Part shown: positions 1 to 8,379 of the stretch, in pieces | Layout of the letters: every line of letters starts with the position of its first letter | Position numbering within the stretch: position 1 is the stretch's first letter | The notes under the pieces: generated by a model | Told to the model about the DNA's origin: nothing | Databases searched by the model: none | Seen by the model: only the letters and a program-made list of their open reading frames with translations | Source: Alkalimonas mucilaginosa | GTDB lineage: Bacteria > Pseudomonadota > Gammaproteobacteria > Enterobacterales > Alteromonadaceae | Assembly (NCBI RefSeq): GCF_036327005.1 | Contig: NZ_JAUGZK010000006.1 | Location: forward strand, 1-64,000 | DNA length: 64,000 bases | Direction: 5' to 3' | Translations under genes and position numbers: made by a program

Positions 1-27
1 CAACTTTTGTTCATAACCTGTGAGAGA

Positions 28-1050
28 TCATGCGCTAGACACAGATTTTTTACTCTTACTCAAAGTAAAAACATCAGGACGCTTATATAAAAACTTTAAA
101 ATACTGACATTCTTTGTGATCTCATATGCGAGCAAGCACAGAGGAAAGGCAAGTAGTGTACCTATAAATGTTATTATTAAAGGATCGGTGAATCCAATCT
201 TAGTGAGTAGAGGCCTGCAAGCTGCCGCAGGAACAAAGTGCATAACATAAACGTACAAGCTCCTTTGGCCAGTATAATTCAAAACAAAAAACACTGGTTT
301 CATATACTTACTTATCAAAAAAACAGTTGACATAACAAGAAGTATCCCAATCGGCGCCATTGAGTAGTATACATACCAATCTGATGGTTGTAGACCCGTG
401 TTAAATACGACGAGAGAACAGGACAAGTACAAGAAAGAGCAAGCAAGAAATAAAAAATTATATTTACTGCTCACTAAGAATCTAATTACAGAAGAAAAAT
501 GGAGGCCAACCAAGAAAAAGGGGAAAAGCTTTATAGCTCTGAACAGAACAACTTTCCCTTCAGCTGTATCACTAATATAAATAGCGAGCGCAAGAGCTAA
601 GAATATTTGAAAATAAACATTTAAGTGTTTGATAAATCTAGAGGTGACAAATGCAAAAAAAAGTGCATAAAGAAACCAAGGTGAAAAAACAGGCTCCCAA
701 AAAATATAAATCAAATCAAAGTAGTTAACTGCATTATTGGCATAATCGCTAAATGCAGCACGCGTAAAGACATTTACAGTACTCCAAACAACATAGAAAT
801 ACAAAAAGTGGAGTACCTTAGAATCTACAAACTCAGTCAAACAGCTATCCAAAGATTTCTTAGCAAATAGTCCTGCGACCAAGAAGAATAGTGGCATTCT
901 AATAGGAACCAGCAAGTTATAGACTGAGACTGTAAAATCATCAAATCCAATAGCACTATCCACTCCAGAAAAAACATGATGAAAAACGACCATTATAATC
1001 GTCAAACCTTTTACTGCATCTATCCATTTCTCGCGTTTATATCCTTGCAT
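28..1050 (-). CDS. Membrane acyltransferase, acyltransferase-3 family
   Basis: A 340-residue, very hydrophobic integral membrane protein with about ten membrane segments. The N-terminus reads WIDAVKGLTIIMVVFHHVFSG, with the paired histidines that mark the acyltransferase-3 (OafA/NodX/WcaH-type) family in the first membrane helix. Such proteins move an acetyl or other acyl group across or onto a sugar, so the likely job is O-acylation of the EPS repeat unit. The start is an ATG preceded by AGGTGATC at a suitable distance. It is the last gene of the minus-strand EPS block, 63 bases after the ATP-grasp gene, and is A+T-rich like its neighbours. The family is clear; donor and acceptor are not known. 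Confidence 0.85.
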   Translation of the reverse strand: MQGYKREKWIDAVKGLTIIMVVFHHVFSGVDSAIGFDDFTVSVYNLLVPIRMPLFFLVAGLFAKKSLDSCLTEFVDSKVLHFLYFYVVWSTVNVFTRAAFSDYANNAVNYFDLIYIFWEPVFSPWFLYALFFAFVTSRFIKHLNVYFQIFLALALAIYISDTAEGKVVLFRAIKLFPFFLVGLHFSSVIRFLVSSKYNFLFLACSFLYLSCSLVVFNTGLQPSDWYVYYSMAPIGILLVMSTVFLISKYMKPVFFVLNYTGQRSLYVYVMHFVPAAACRPLLTKIGFTDPLIITFIGTLLAFPLCLLAYEITKNVSILKFLYKRPDVFTLSKSKKSVSSA

Positions 1051-1113
1051 TAGATCACCTAATATTTACATTATGAAAATTAGTTGCAGATAAAGCATGT
1101 GTAAAAAATTCAA

Positions 1114-1998
1114 TTAAAGCAGATTTTGGAATCTTATTAATGACGCTAACCGCACATCTTTGCTAGCAGGCAAGAAATTAAGGTTCGCATTTGCCGGAAT
1201 AAAGGTAATTTCACCGAATAGCACTTTATTATCAACAAGGTAAAAATCTACCCGGCAAAATGGAAAGTCAGGTGCTAGTAGCTCAGCGTAATAAAGCATG
1301 TCAGATAATTTTTCAGGCTTACTCACAGCCTTTCCGGCCGGATACTCTTTTCTGGAAAGGTTTAAAAGATTCCAGTCTGTATCGTAATAGGTATGCTGCT
1401 GGTCGAACCCAGAGCGCTCCGATATAACCTGTATCATGTGAGGTTTTCCATGAAAGCAATAGACCTTGTAGTCTAACAATGCCTTTTCAGCGCCAAATTC
1501 AACGAACTCCTCAGCAATCACCTGGTTCTTTATTGGCTTGTACTGCTGCTCACGAGTAATCAGATAGAAGTCAATTTTCAGCCATTTAGCGATCATTTTT
1601 CGTAATTGCGCTTCTGAAAATTTTGTTTTATCAGTCACAACCAGGTTGTAACCGGAAGCATTATTTAGTTTAAGGACAAAGCGACTCGGTAAGCTGTTTA
1701 AAGAAAATTCTTCGGCACAATCATAAACGGCTAAGGTTGGAATCAAAATCGACTCAAGTTGCTTTGATCGAACATAGTCTTTAACCGCGACTTTATCGAC
1801 ATACTTTGAATAGTGTTCTAAACCACCAAAAAGCTTTAACCAATACAATTTCTCTGAAAAACTAACTGGATTGTCTAGATTGATAGCGCGTCTGTTTTTT
1901 ATAAAGAAAAGAGCCTTGCAAAAGGTAACATCACCGACAAACCTGGTGAGCTTTGACACTACAACCTTTAATGATTGCACAACACTTGTTTTATCCAT
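1114..1998 (-). CDS. TupA-like ATP-grasp polysaccharide biosynthesis protein
   Basis: About 294 residues from the ATG at 1998; an upstream TTG at 2040 is also possible but would overlap the preceding gene by 17 bases. The pattern NPVSFSEKLYWLKL near the N-terminus, then FVLKLNNASGYN and later VDFYLV and FGEITFIPA, is typical of the TupA-like ATP-grasp family (teichuronopeptide synthesis relatives) found in capsule and EPS clusters. ATP-grasp enzymes join a carboxylate to an amine or similar nucleophile through an acyl phosphate. Here that could mean attaching an amino acid to a uronic acid of the polymer, which would fit the nearby ugd and uronate epimerase genes. The family call is good; the reaction is inference. 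Confidence 0.75.
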   Translation of the reverse strand: MDKTSVVQSLKVVVSKLTRFVGDVTFCKALFFIKNRRAINLDNPVSFSEKLYWLKLFGGLEHYSKYVDKVAVKDYVRSKQLESILIPTLAVYDCAEEFSLNSLPSRFVLKLNNASGYNLVVTDKTKFSEAQLRKMIAKWLKIDFYLITREQQYKPIKNQVIAEEFVEFGAEKALLDYKVYCFHGKPHMIQVISERSGFDQQHTYYDTDWNLLNLSRKEYPAGKAVSKPEKLSDMLYYAELLAPDFPFCRVDFYLVDNKVLFGEITFIPANANLNFLPASKDVRLASLIRFQNLL

Positions 1999-2023
1999 TA
2001 TATACTCGACCAAATATTCCCTG

Positions 2024-2944
2024 TTATGGGCGAAAACCAAGCTTTGCTAAAAAATCAGAGAATTTTCGATATTGCTTCTGATTTAAAGACACCTGAAAGA
2101 AGTACATCACTGCTGTTTTTGGTGTAAAGCCCCCATTAAACAGAGATTTGAAATAACAGGATAGGCCTTTAAATTTCTTTCCTTGTTGTGCATAGCCTTT
2201 AGCAACCGAACGTCCCAAAACAGCATAATAGGCCCGCTTGGTAAGCAGTGGTTTTGTTCTATCTAACCAGGCAATTCGTTTAACGGGATCAATAACACTA
2301 GACAGTCTGCTATCCGACCAATGGTCTTGCCAGATAGCACCAGGCTTCTCCAGCATAGTTATTTTTGCACCAGCAGCCACCAGCCTGATGGCAAAATCCA
2401 TATCATCACCATAGCCAATAAGCTCATCGTACATCACTGACTTGGCCAGTTCTGACGGAACAATCAATGTACTTGTTTGAACAAAGCCTTTATTGCAAAG
2501 TAGGTACTCACTAAAAACTTCGCTCTCTTTAGGGCCCCGACTAGGCTTTAGAAAGGAGACTTCATTTCCCCGATCTACCTGCACCTGGGTAAAGGTACAA
2601 CGACTGTTACCACTTTCCAGCACAGGCAAAGCTTGTGCTAAATGCTCAGGTAAAAAAACATCGTCTGAATCTAAAAAGGCAATGTAGCTGCCTTTAGCTG
2701 CTTTAATACCAGTATTTCTAGCATTGGTAGCACCGCCATTCTGCTGCTTAATATAATGCAGCCGGGGCTCAACTTTCTTTACCTCATCCAGCACTGCATC
2801 GGTATTATCGGTTGAGCCATCATCAACAACAATAATTTCAAAGCGTTGTTCCGTTTGCTTTAAAACTGAATCTATTGCTTGCCGAATAGAATGGGCGCGG
2901 TTATACGCAGGTATTACTACGCTGAAAAGTGGAGTAACGGACAT
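2024..2944 (-). CDS. Glycosyltransferase family 2
   Basis: About 306 residues from the ATG at 2944, chosen because AAGGA lies seven bases upstream; an in-frame TTG further up would run into the xylanase gene. The GT-A nucleotide-sugar fold is evident: FSVVIPAYNRAHSIRQAIDSV, then IIVVDDGSTDNTD, then the DSDD metal-binding motif (YIAFLDSDDVFLPEHL) near residue 100. It should add one sugar to the undecaprenyl-linked EPS repeat unit on the cytoplasmic face of the membrane. Two bases separate it from the glycanase gene upstream, so it is co-transcribed. Donor sugar and linkage cannot be read from the sequence. Confidence 0.88.
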   Translation of the reverse strand: MSVTPLFSVVIPAYNRAHSIRQAIDSVLKQTEQRFEIIVVDDGSTDNTDAVLDEVKKVEPRLHYIKQQNGGATNARNTGIKAAKGSYIAFLDSDDVFLPEHLAQALPVLESGNSRCTFTQVQVDRGNEVSFLKPSRGPKESEVFSEYLLCNKGFVQTSTLIVPSELAKSVMYDELIGYGDDMDFAIRLVAAGAKITMLEKPGAIWQDHWSDSRLSSVIDPVKRIAWLDRTKPLLTKRAYYAVLGRSVAKGYAQQGKKFKGLSCYFKSLFNGGFTPKTAVMYFFQVSLNQKQYRKFSDFLAKLGFRP

Positions 2945-2946
2945 TT

Positions 2947-4116
2947 TTATTCCTTCTCTGTCCAAAGATGGGCGCAAGTTTCTTGGTAATTGGTTGCCAA
3001 ATCAACCAGAGCTGGCACAACTGGTTTAGGCTGCATGTTTCTATCATACAATAAGGGATGATCTGTTCGTCCTTTCACCGGCCAGTCATTCCGCCAACTT
3101 CGTGCGTCTGTAACTCCCCAAAAAGTAACACGGCTAACAGCATCACGATGCTTTAAGAATATACAAAACAAATCGACATAACGGTCTGTAAGCTGCTGCA
3201 TAGCCTCATCTGGTAACCCTTCAGAGTATGGGTTTAGCTCTTGAACTCTTGCAGGATTGATTTCTGCATCTTCGCCCCTTTCTTCTGGGCCGGGAAAAGG
3301 TAATACCGATACATCCAGCTCAGTAATCATGACTTTCAAGCCTAATTCAGAAAAACGTGCAATAGCATTATCTAAACGCTCAAGATCCGGATAAGTTAAA
3401 CTGTAGTGTCCTTGTATCCCAACACCATGAATTGGAACTCCCTTTTCTTGCAAGCGTTGAATCATTTCGACTACAGCATCTTGTTTTGATTTATCCACAA
3501 GCCCATAATCGTTGTAGTATAATTCCACATCAGGATCTGCTTGATGTGCAAATTCGAATGCTTTCTCAATATAATCCTTACCAATCAAGTTTAACCATGG
3601 ACTAGGCCGAAAATTTCCATCGTAATAAAATGCCTCATTAACAACATCCCATCCATGAACTTTGCCTCTATATCGAGCTACCATAGTAGCAATGTGCTTT
3701 CTCATAACTTCCAGATAGAAATCTCGAGCCATATCGTCGTTCATAACTCTATCTGTGAATAGCCAGCTCGGGTTAGCTTTATGCCAGACTAAAGTATGAC
3801 CGATAAGCCGAAAATTATTCTTGTTAGCTATGCCAGCAAAATCGTCCATATAGGAAAAGTCGTATACTCCAGGACTAGTTTCAACTTGAGACCACTTCAT
3901 GGCAAATTCATGTGTCATGCTATTAAAATTTTCTAAAACAGATTGCATTACAATGTCATCCGCTGTGTCTGTTTTAGACAAAGCCACTCCAACATAAAAA
4001 TACTTTTCATATGTTGTATATAGATTACTGCTATCGCTACTTAACAGTGGAAAGCTGCAAAAATAAAAGGAGCTACTTAGAAATAAAAAAAATACAGCAG
4101 CGAAAATCCTCGACAT
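2947..4116 (-). CDS. GH10 endo-1,4-beta-xylanase-like glycanase in the EPS operon
   Basis: 389 residues from the ATG at 4116, which has GAGGAG nine bases upstream. A hydrophobic N-terminal stretch (residues 3-22) is a signal peptide or anchor; FYFC could be a poor lipobox. The body is a glycoside hydrolase family 10 barrel: HTLVWH, GWDVVNEA with the acid/base Glu at about 161, IQGHYS, and VMITELDV with the nucleophile Glu at about 266; the family's conserved FWGVTD and W residues follow. Both catalytic residues are present, so it should be active. Sitting between a polymerase and a glycosyltransferase gene, it more likely trims, sizes or releases the EPS than feeds on plant xylan. The role is inference. 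Confidence 0.88.
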   Translation of the reverse strand: MSRIFAAVFFLFLSSSFYFCSFPLLSSDSSNLYTTYEKYFYVGVALSKTDTADDIVMQSVLENFNSMTHEFAMKWSQVETSPGVYDFSYMDDFAGIANKNNFRLIGHTLVWHKANPSWLFTDRVMNDDMARDFYLEVMRKHIATMVARYRGKVHGWDVVNEAFYYDGNFRPSPWLNLIGKDYIEKAFEFAHQADPDVELYYNDYGLVDKSKQDAVVEMIQRLQEKGVPIHGVGIQGHYSLTYPDLERLDNAIARFSELGLKVMITELDVSVLPFPGPEERGEDAEINPARVQELNPYSEGLPDEAMQQLTDRYVDLFCIFLKHRDAVSRVTFWGVTDARSWRNDWPVKGRTDHPLLYDRNMQPKPVVPALVDLATNYQETCAHLWTEKE

Positions 4117-4118
4117 TA

Positions 4119-5402
4119 TTACCAACTCCTCTTTTGCTTTAACTCACTGCCTTTAAGATAAAGAGTAAAGTAGAAAATAAGTATAAGAAACCATCTTCCA
4201 TCTGTTGCATTTAAAAAATCAGTTTCAAGCATGTTATGTAGCGTAAAGAATAAAAATGATGAAAAAAACAAAAACATAAACGGATGCACTGAGGAGTTAC
4301 TCAAGCTAACCGCTTTAAAGAAAGGCATAATAACAAATGTCGCCAGACAGAGTGTTAGACCGATAATTCCGAGTGAAATAAGAACTTCTAAATAACCGTT
4401 GTGAGCATGTGTCAAAGTGAATACCCAATCAACCCAACCAAAAGCATATTCAGCCACCAACATATCTTCGCCTACACTCCAAACAGATCCATAGCCAATC
4501 CCAAACCAAAAATGATCTTGTATGGCCCTTAAGATTATATCCCAAATGGTAGCACGACCAGTAAACGCCTCTGGATTATCTAATATAGAAACAAAACTAT
4601 CAATAATAGGCTCTCGTAGTATAAACAGAAGTGATAGAATGCAGATATATATTATGCCAACTATATTTGAAAATGACTTCAGGTGCAGAGTCTTGTATAG
4701 CAAATACCCAAACATTAATGATGGCATTAGAAGTGCTATGCTTGTTTTTGACTTAGTGAAAACCAAAAATATAAAGGCTAAAAAAACAAGAACCAACCAC
4801 ACATAAGATCTCTTATGATAGTACTGATATAAAAATAATGATATCGCCACCATTAGTGCTGGACCAGCATGATTTTTATGGATAAAGATACCTTTCCAGT
4901 TACCCTCCAGGCCTGTATCAAAAAGCTCTGCACCAGTATGAACAGCACCTGGAAGTACAGGCATCGCAATCAAGCTAATAATAACAAGAGTTGCTAGAAC
5001 TCTTGTTATGCATATTATAGTTTGATCTAATGTCATGCAGCTAATCAGCATGAAAATGGTGCTAACAGTAATCAGTAAAAGTGCCACTCGCCGCACAGAA
5101 ATAGCAGGATGGTCTGCCCAGAAAATGGATAAGAAACACCATCCCATAAAGAGTAGTAGCAAAGGAATCTTTTGAAGCTCAGAAACATTTTGTTTTTTTA
5201 GGAAAATAGCAAGCGCTCCCCCAAAGAAAAAAATAAAGATAATCTGTCTTGCGAAACTTCCTCCTCCCGTATCACTCAATTCAATATCGAGACCTGAACT
5301 GGTAGAAAATGGCGATAGTCCAGTAAAAGAAAAGGCCAGTAGTAACCCTAAAAGCAGGGATGCTGCGTTTTGATAATTGAATTTTGGAATACGTATAATC
5401 AT
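4119..5402 (-). CDS. O-antigen ligase/polymerase family protein (Wzy-like)
   Basis: 427 residues with about ten to twelve membrane helices and the large periplasmic loop and motifs of the Wzy_C/O-antigen ligase family: an early WADHPAISVRR and a later FGIGYGSVW...THAHNGYLEVLISLGIIGL, in which the H-A-H-N-x-Y-L-E stretch is the family signature. In a Wzx/Wzy pathway such a protein polymerises the lipid-linked repeat units on the periplasmic side. The flippase and glycosyltransferases lie upstream in the same operon, so this is the better candidate for the polymerase; a second family member is encoded at 15386-16723. No strong ribosome site is visible before the ATG. Ligase and polymerase cannot be separated by sequence alone. 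Confidence 0.82.
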   Translation of the reverse strand: MIIRIPKFNYQNAASLLLGLLLAFSFTGLSPFSTSSGLDIELSDTGGGSFARQIIFIFFFGGALAIFLKKQNVSELQKIPLLLLFMGWCFLSIFWADHPAISVRRVALLLITVSTIFMLISCMTLDQTIICITRVLATLVIISLIAMPVLPGAVHTGAELFDTGLEGNWKGIFIHKNHAGPALMVAISLFLYQYYHKRSYVWLVLVFLAFIFLVFTKSKTSIALLMPSLMFGYLLYKTLHLKSFSNIVGIIYICILSLLFILREPIIDSFVSILDNPEAFTGRATIWDIILRAIQDHFWFGIGYGSVWSVGEDMLVAEYAFGWVDWVFTLTHAHNGYLEVLISLGIIGLTLCLATFVIMPFFKAVSLSNSSVHPFMFLFFSSFLFFTLHNMLETDFLNATDGRWFLILIFYFTLYLKGSELKQKRSW

Positions 5403-5410
5403 AACAAAAG

Positions 5411-6349
5411 CTAACTACCATGCACTTTATTATAAACAACTTTCTGCTTACCTAGGAGAGCACTTAACTTACCTAGTTGCCGTGTAAACTTTAACCTAGC
5501 TTTCATACTTTTATGTGGTACAAGCCAGTAAATTAATACGAGACATAACGATAAAATCAAAGCAAAAAACAATTTCGAAAACTCTTTGACCCAAGTTAAG
5601 AAACCCGGTTGCTGTTTTTTGATAATTAGCATATCACCTGCACCAATACGATATGCCCTTTCAATTGCCCATTTCTTGTTGAGACGGCTTGCAGTGAAAA
5701 GCTCATGAGCTTGTGCCTGATGCGCAAACGCAAAACTTGCCCCAAGCCGCTTAATACGGGTAAAGAACTCTTTATCGCCACCACCTACCAGTGAATAAAA
5801 GGGATCAAACCGCTCTGTTGGAAAGTTTTCAATAATGGAACGAGACAGCAGCACATTGGTTGTTCCCTGAATCAGCTCAGTTTTGCCTGAAACCCCAGGA
5901 TTACTTTCATAGTATATATGCAAGCCCTTGGCCCAATCCGGTCTTTCGGTCTCAAACTCAGGCGATACACTACCACCCACTACCTCTGCACCTGTTGCCA
6001 GTTGCACTTTGACTAATTCTGCTATCCATTGCGGCTCCACCCATTCATCATCATCAATCATGGCCAGATGGGTCGCGTTAAGCTGCTCAAAGCCATACTG
6101 CATCAAGGCATTACGAACCTGCGAAATACCACGCTCGTTCACTGGTATTGCATGCAACTCCCAAGGATAGCCCTCGGTCTTCATCTGCTCTGCAACCTGC
6201 AACCCTTGCCCGCCATCACCTTCGTTGTCTGCAACCAGGACAATGGGCGTAAAATCACAACTTTGCTTAGCAATGGAATCCAATAGGCGGTGAAGACCAA
6301 CTGGCCTTTTGTAGGTTGGTATACCTATCACGACTTTCAGTGATTCCAT
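5411..6349 (-). CDS. Glycosyltransferase family 2
   Basis: 312 residues. The N-terminus KVVIGIPTYKRPVGLHRLLDSI is a family 2 glycosyltransferase opening, followed by the acidic DDDEW metal-binding site (HLAMIDDDEWVEPQWI) and, in the middle, a GGGDKEFFTRI region typical of the acceptor side. A hydrophobic segment near residues 255-275 (FALILSLCLVLIYWLV) suggests C-terminal membrane attachment. It should transfer one sugar to the lipid-linked EPS intermediate at the inner membrane. The gene is four bases from the flippase gene upstream and eight from the polymerase gene downstream. The donor is unknown. Confidence 0.87.
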   Translation of the reverse strand: MESLKVVIGIPTYKRPVGLHRLLDSIAKQSCDFTPIVLVADNEGDGGQGLQVAEQMKTEGYPWELHAIPVNERGISQVRNALMQYGFEQLNATHLAMIDDDEWVEPQWIAELVKVQLATGAEVVGGSVSPEFETERPDWAKGLHIYYESNPGVSGKTELIQGTTNVLLSRSIIENFPTERFDPFYSLVGGGDKEFFTRIKRLGASFAFAHQAQAHELFTASRLNKKWAIERAYRIGAGDMLIIKKQQPGFLTWVKEFSKLFFALILSLCLVLIYWLVPHKSMKARLKFTRQLGKLSALLGKQKVVYNKVHGS

Positions 6350-6353
6350 ACGA

Positions 6354-7595
6354 TCATTTCACTCCACGATAAAGACGAGTCAACAGATAAAAAGCCATCA
6401 GTTCGCCAATTAATATACCTACTAACGAAAATGATGGTTCGAATAGTCGCATAGAAATAAACACCAACGGAATGGTTAGCAACGATGTTTTTAATGTTAC
6501 AAAGCTAAGAGCCTTAAACTGATCTGCTGCTTGTAAAAAAACATTATAGGTGCTACTCAAAGAGCGACTTCCACGAATCAATGCATATAACATAGTTGCC
6601 CAGAGTAATGCATGAACACTTTGGCTATCTTTCCAATAAAAGTCGACAAAAAATATCAGAACAATCGCTGCACCAATGCAGTTCAAGGACCAAAATCCGA
6701 CATTAACCAGTCTGTAGCGGAACAAAGAAAATTTAGCTTCTGTAACAAGACCATTAGACAACAACTGTCTTATTCGAGGACGCTCTATTTGGGACAGACT
6801 GGTTAGTACTACCATAACCGGGCGAAAAAGTAGTCCAGCTGCTGCAATTGGCGCAAAAGCTGCTGGCCCAAAAAAGAAGGTGACCATGTAAGAGTGAGAG
6901 TTGAGTGTACCTTCAGTAGTTAATACACCAACTAATGCATGCTTACCCTGCTTGTTCCAACCTTCCCTAAACCCTTTAAAACCGGCACGAAATGCCGAAG
7001 TGAACTGGGGCTTTAAATATCGACTGCCAAGCAATGGCGTAGCCAGTAAAGCAGCTGCAGCAGTTAAAATACCAAAGCTTTCTAAGCTAACGTTTTGAGT
7101 AAAGAATAGAGCGCAAGCGCCAACTAAACTGAGTGCAGAATAGCAAGCATCAGAGATAACTACTTTACTGTGTTGGTGGCTGTTGTTGCAGTAAGAGCGA
7201 CCAAACCAGCGTAATGTGGTGATAAAAGCGCTAAAAGCATAGATACTGCTTAACCAAGGTGCTTTGGTAAAGCTATAGACTATAGATGCCTGAATGACAG
7301 CAAATACAAGGCAAAGCAAAACGTTTGCCAGCATAAAGCTATGCACCTTTGCTTTTGCATCGTCATTATCAGAACCTTCTAGCTCACTTAGTGCAATTAG
7401 CAATGGCGAACCAAGCATGGCATTAGAGAAACCGTTTGCCAGTGCTTGTGTAATTAATAGAAAAGCAAAAAGACCATAAGCCTCAACAGAAGCTTGCTGC
7501 ATCAGACACAGCGCAAGTACCAAGCTTGTCAGTGCCATCCCTGCTGAGCCACCAATGGCAGCGATAGCACGTTTAAAAGGCAGTTTAGTTGACAT
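6354..7595 (-). CDS. Polysaccharide flippase, Wzx/MATE-like
   Basis: About 413 residues from the ATG at 7595; an ATG at 7625 would add ten residues and increase the overlap with the WecG-like gene from 11 to 41 bases. The protein is almost wholly membrane-embedded, about twelve helices with short basic loops, as in the polysaccharide transporter (Wzx/RfbX) branch of the MOP superfamily. These proteins flip undecaprenyl-diphosphate-linked repeat units to the periplasm. The motif content of the family is low, so the call rests on topology, size, and position between repeat-unit glycosyltransferases and the Wzy-like polymerase. It is probably the only flippase of this locus. Confidence 0.75.
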   Translation of the reverse strand: MSTKLPFKRAIAAIGGSAGMALTSLVLALCLMQQASVEAYGLFAFLLITQALANGFSNAMLGSPLLIALSELEGSDNDDAKAKVHSFMLANVLLCLVFAVIQASIVYSFTKAPWLSSIYAFSAFITTLRWFGRSYCNNSHQHSKVVISDACYSALSLVGACALFFTQNVSLESFGILTAAAALLATPLLGSRYLKPQFTSAFRAGFKGFREGWNKQGKHALVGVLTTEGTLNSHSYMVTFFFGPAAFAPIAAAGLLFRPVMVVLTSLSQIERPRIRQLLSNGLVTEAKFSLFRYRLVNVGFWSLNCIGAAIVLIFFVDFYWKDSQSVHALLWATMLYALIRGSRSLSSTYNVFLQAADQFKALSFVTLKTSLLTIPLVFISMRLFEPSFSLVGILIGELMAFYLLTRLYRGVK

Positions 7596-8379
7596 CTGCT
7601 GCCACGTTCTTTTGTGCTCGGCCATGCTTCAGCACACAATAAATCGCATGCGGATTGGTCACCGCGTAGCGCCAAAACAGCTTTTTCGGATCATTTGCCA
7701 TCCGAAACAGCCACTCCATCCCTGCTTTTTGCATCCACATCGGGGCTCTGGGGTATTCGCCGGTAATGTAGTTGTAACAGCCACCGCACGAAATAATCAC
7801 CGGCACATTCAGGCGCTGCTTGTTGCGAATACAGAAAATTTGCTCTTTCGGTTTGCCAAGGCCCACCCAGAGTACATCGGGCTTTGCTGCATTGATGGCA
7901 TCGCAAATGGCGGTTTCTTCCGCTTCATTGAAGTAGCCATGCTGCACCCCTACCACCTGAAAATTCGGGTAGCTCTGTGCTAAGACATCGGCTGCTTTGG
8001 TAACCGAGCTTTCCTTGCCACCCAGCAAAAAATGCTTGAGCGTTCCTTCGTAAAAGTTAGGAATATCGTGGATCATATCCGTAGTGGCAGTGCGCTCTGG
8101 AATGGCGTTGCCTTTGTTAAACCAGCGGGAAAAACTCACCACGCTCTGGCCATCGGCATGCACCAGATCCGCTTGATCCATCTGTGTTTTTGCCTCGGCA
8201 TCGGAGTTGTAGATGGAAATAGCATGGCCATTGTTGCTGAAAATAACAAAGGGTTGCGCTTTGTTCTGCTCGCTGTAGTGGGCGCAGATATTACCGACCA
8301 GCCTGGCCAGGTCCTTGCGCCCAAGCCGGGCAGTCTCTATTCCGCCTACATTGACGGTATCGAAGATTGGTTCAAACAT
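7585..8379 (-). CDS. WecG/TagA/CpsF family glycosyltransferase
   Basis: 264 residues from the ATG at 8379, whose first eight bases overlap the stop of the upstream epimerase gene. Family signatures are clear: FSNNGHAISIYN, the conserved aspartate in VHADGQSVV, ERTATTDMIHDI, and WVGLGKPKEQIF followed by a GGCYNYITGEYPRAP segment. In this family (GT26) WecG adds a ManNAcA residue and TagA a ManNAc to undecaprenyl-diphosphate-GlcNAc. Here it should add an early sugar to the primed lipid carrier. The immediate upstream uronate-type genes ugd and epimerase suggest a uronic acid donor, which is inference. It acts at the cytoplasmic membrane face. Confidence 0.9.
   Translation of the reverse strand: MFEPIFDTVNVGGIETARLGRKDLARLVGNICAHYSEQNKAQPFVIFSNNGHAISIYNSDAEAKTQMDQADLVHADGQSVVSFSRWFNKGNAIPERTATTDMIHDIPNFYEGTLKHFLLGGKESSVTKAADVLAQSYPNFQVVGVQHGYFNEAEETAICDAINAAKPDVLWVGLGKPKEQIFCIRNKQRLNVPVIISCGGCYNYITGEYPRAPMWMQKAGMEWLFRMANDPKKLFWRYAVTNPHAIYCVLKHGRAQKNVAADVN

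Noticed and set aside
20..250. 76-residue open frame at the left edge, plus strand
   Set aside because: Antisense to the C-terminal part of the membrane acyltransferase, with no ribosome site or recognisable domain.
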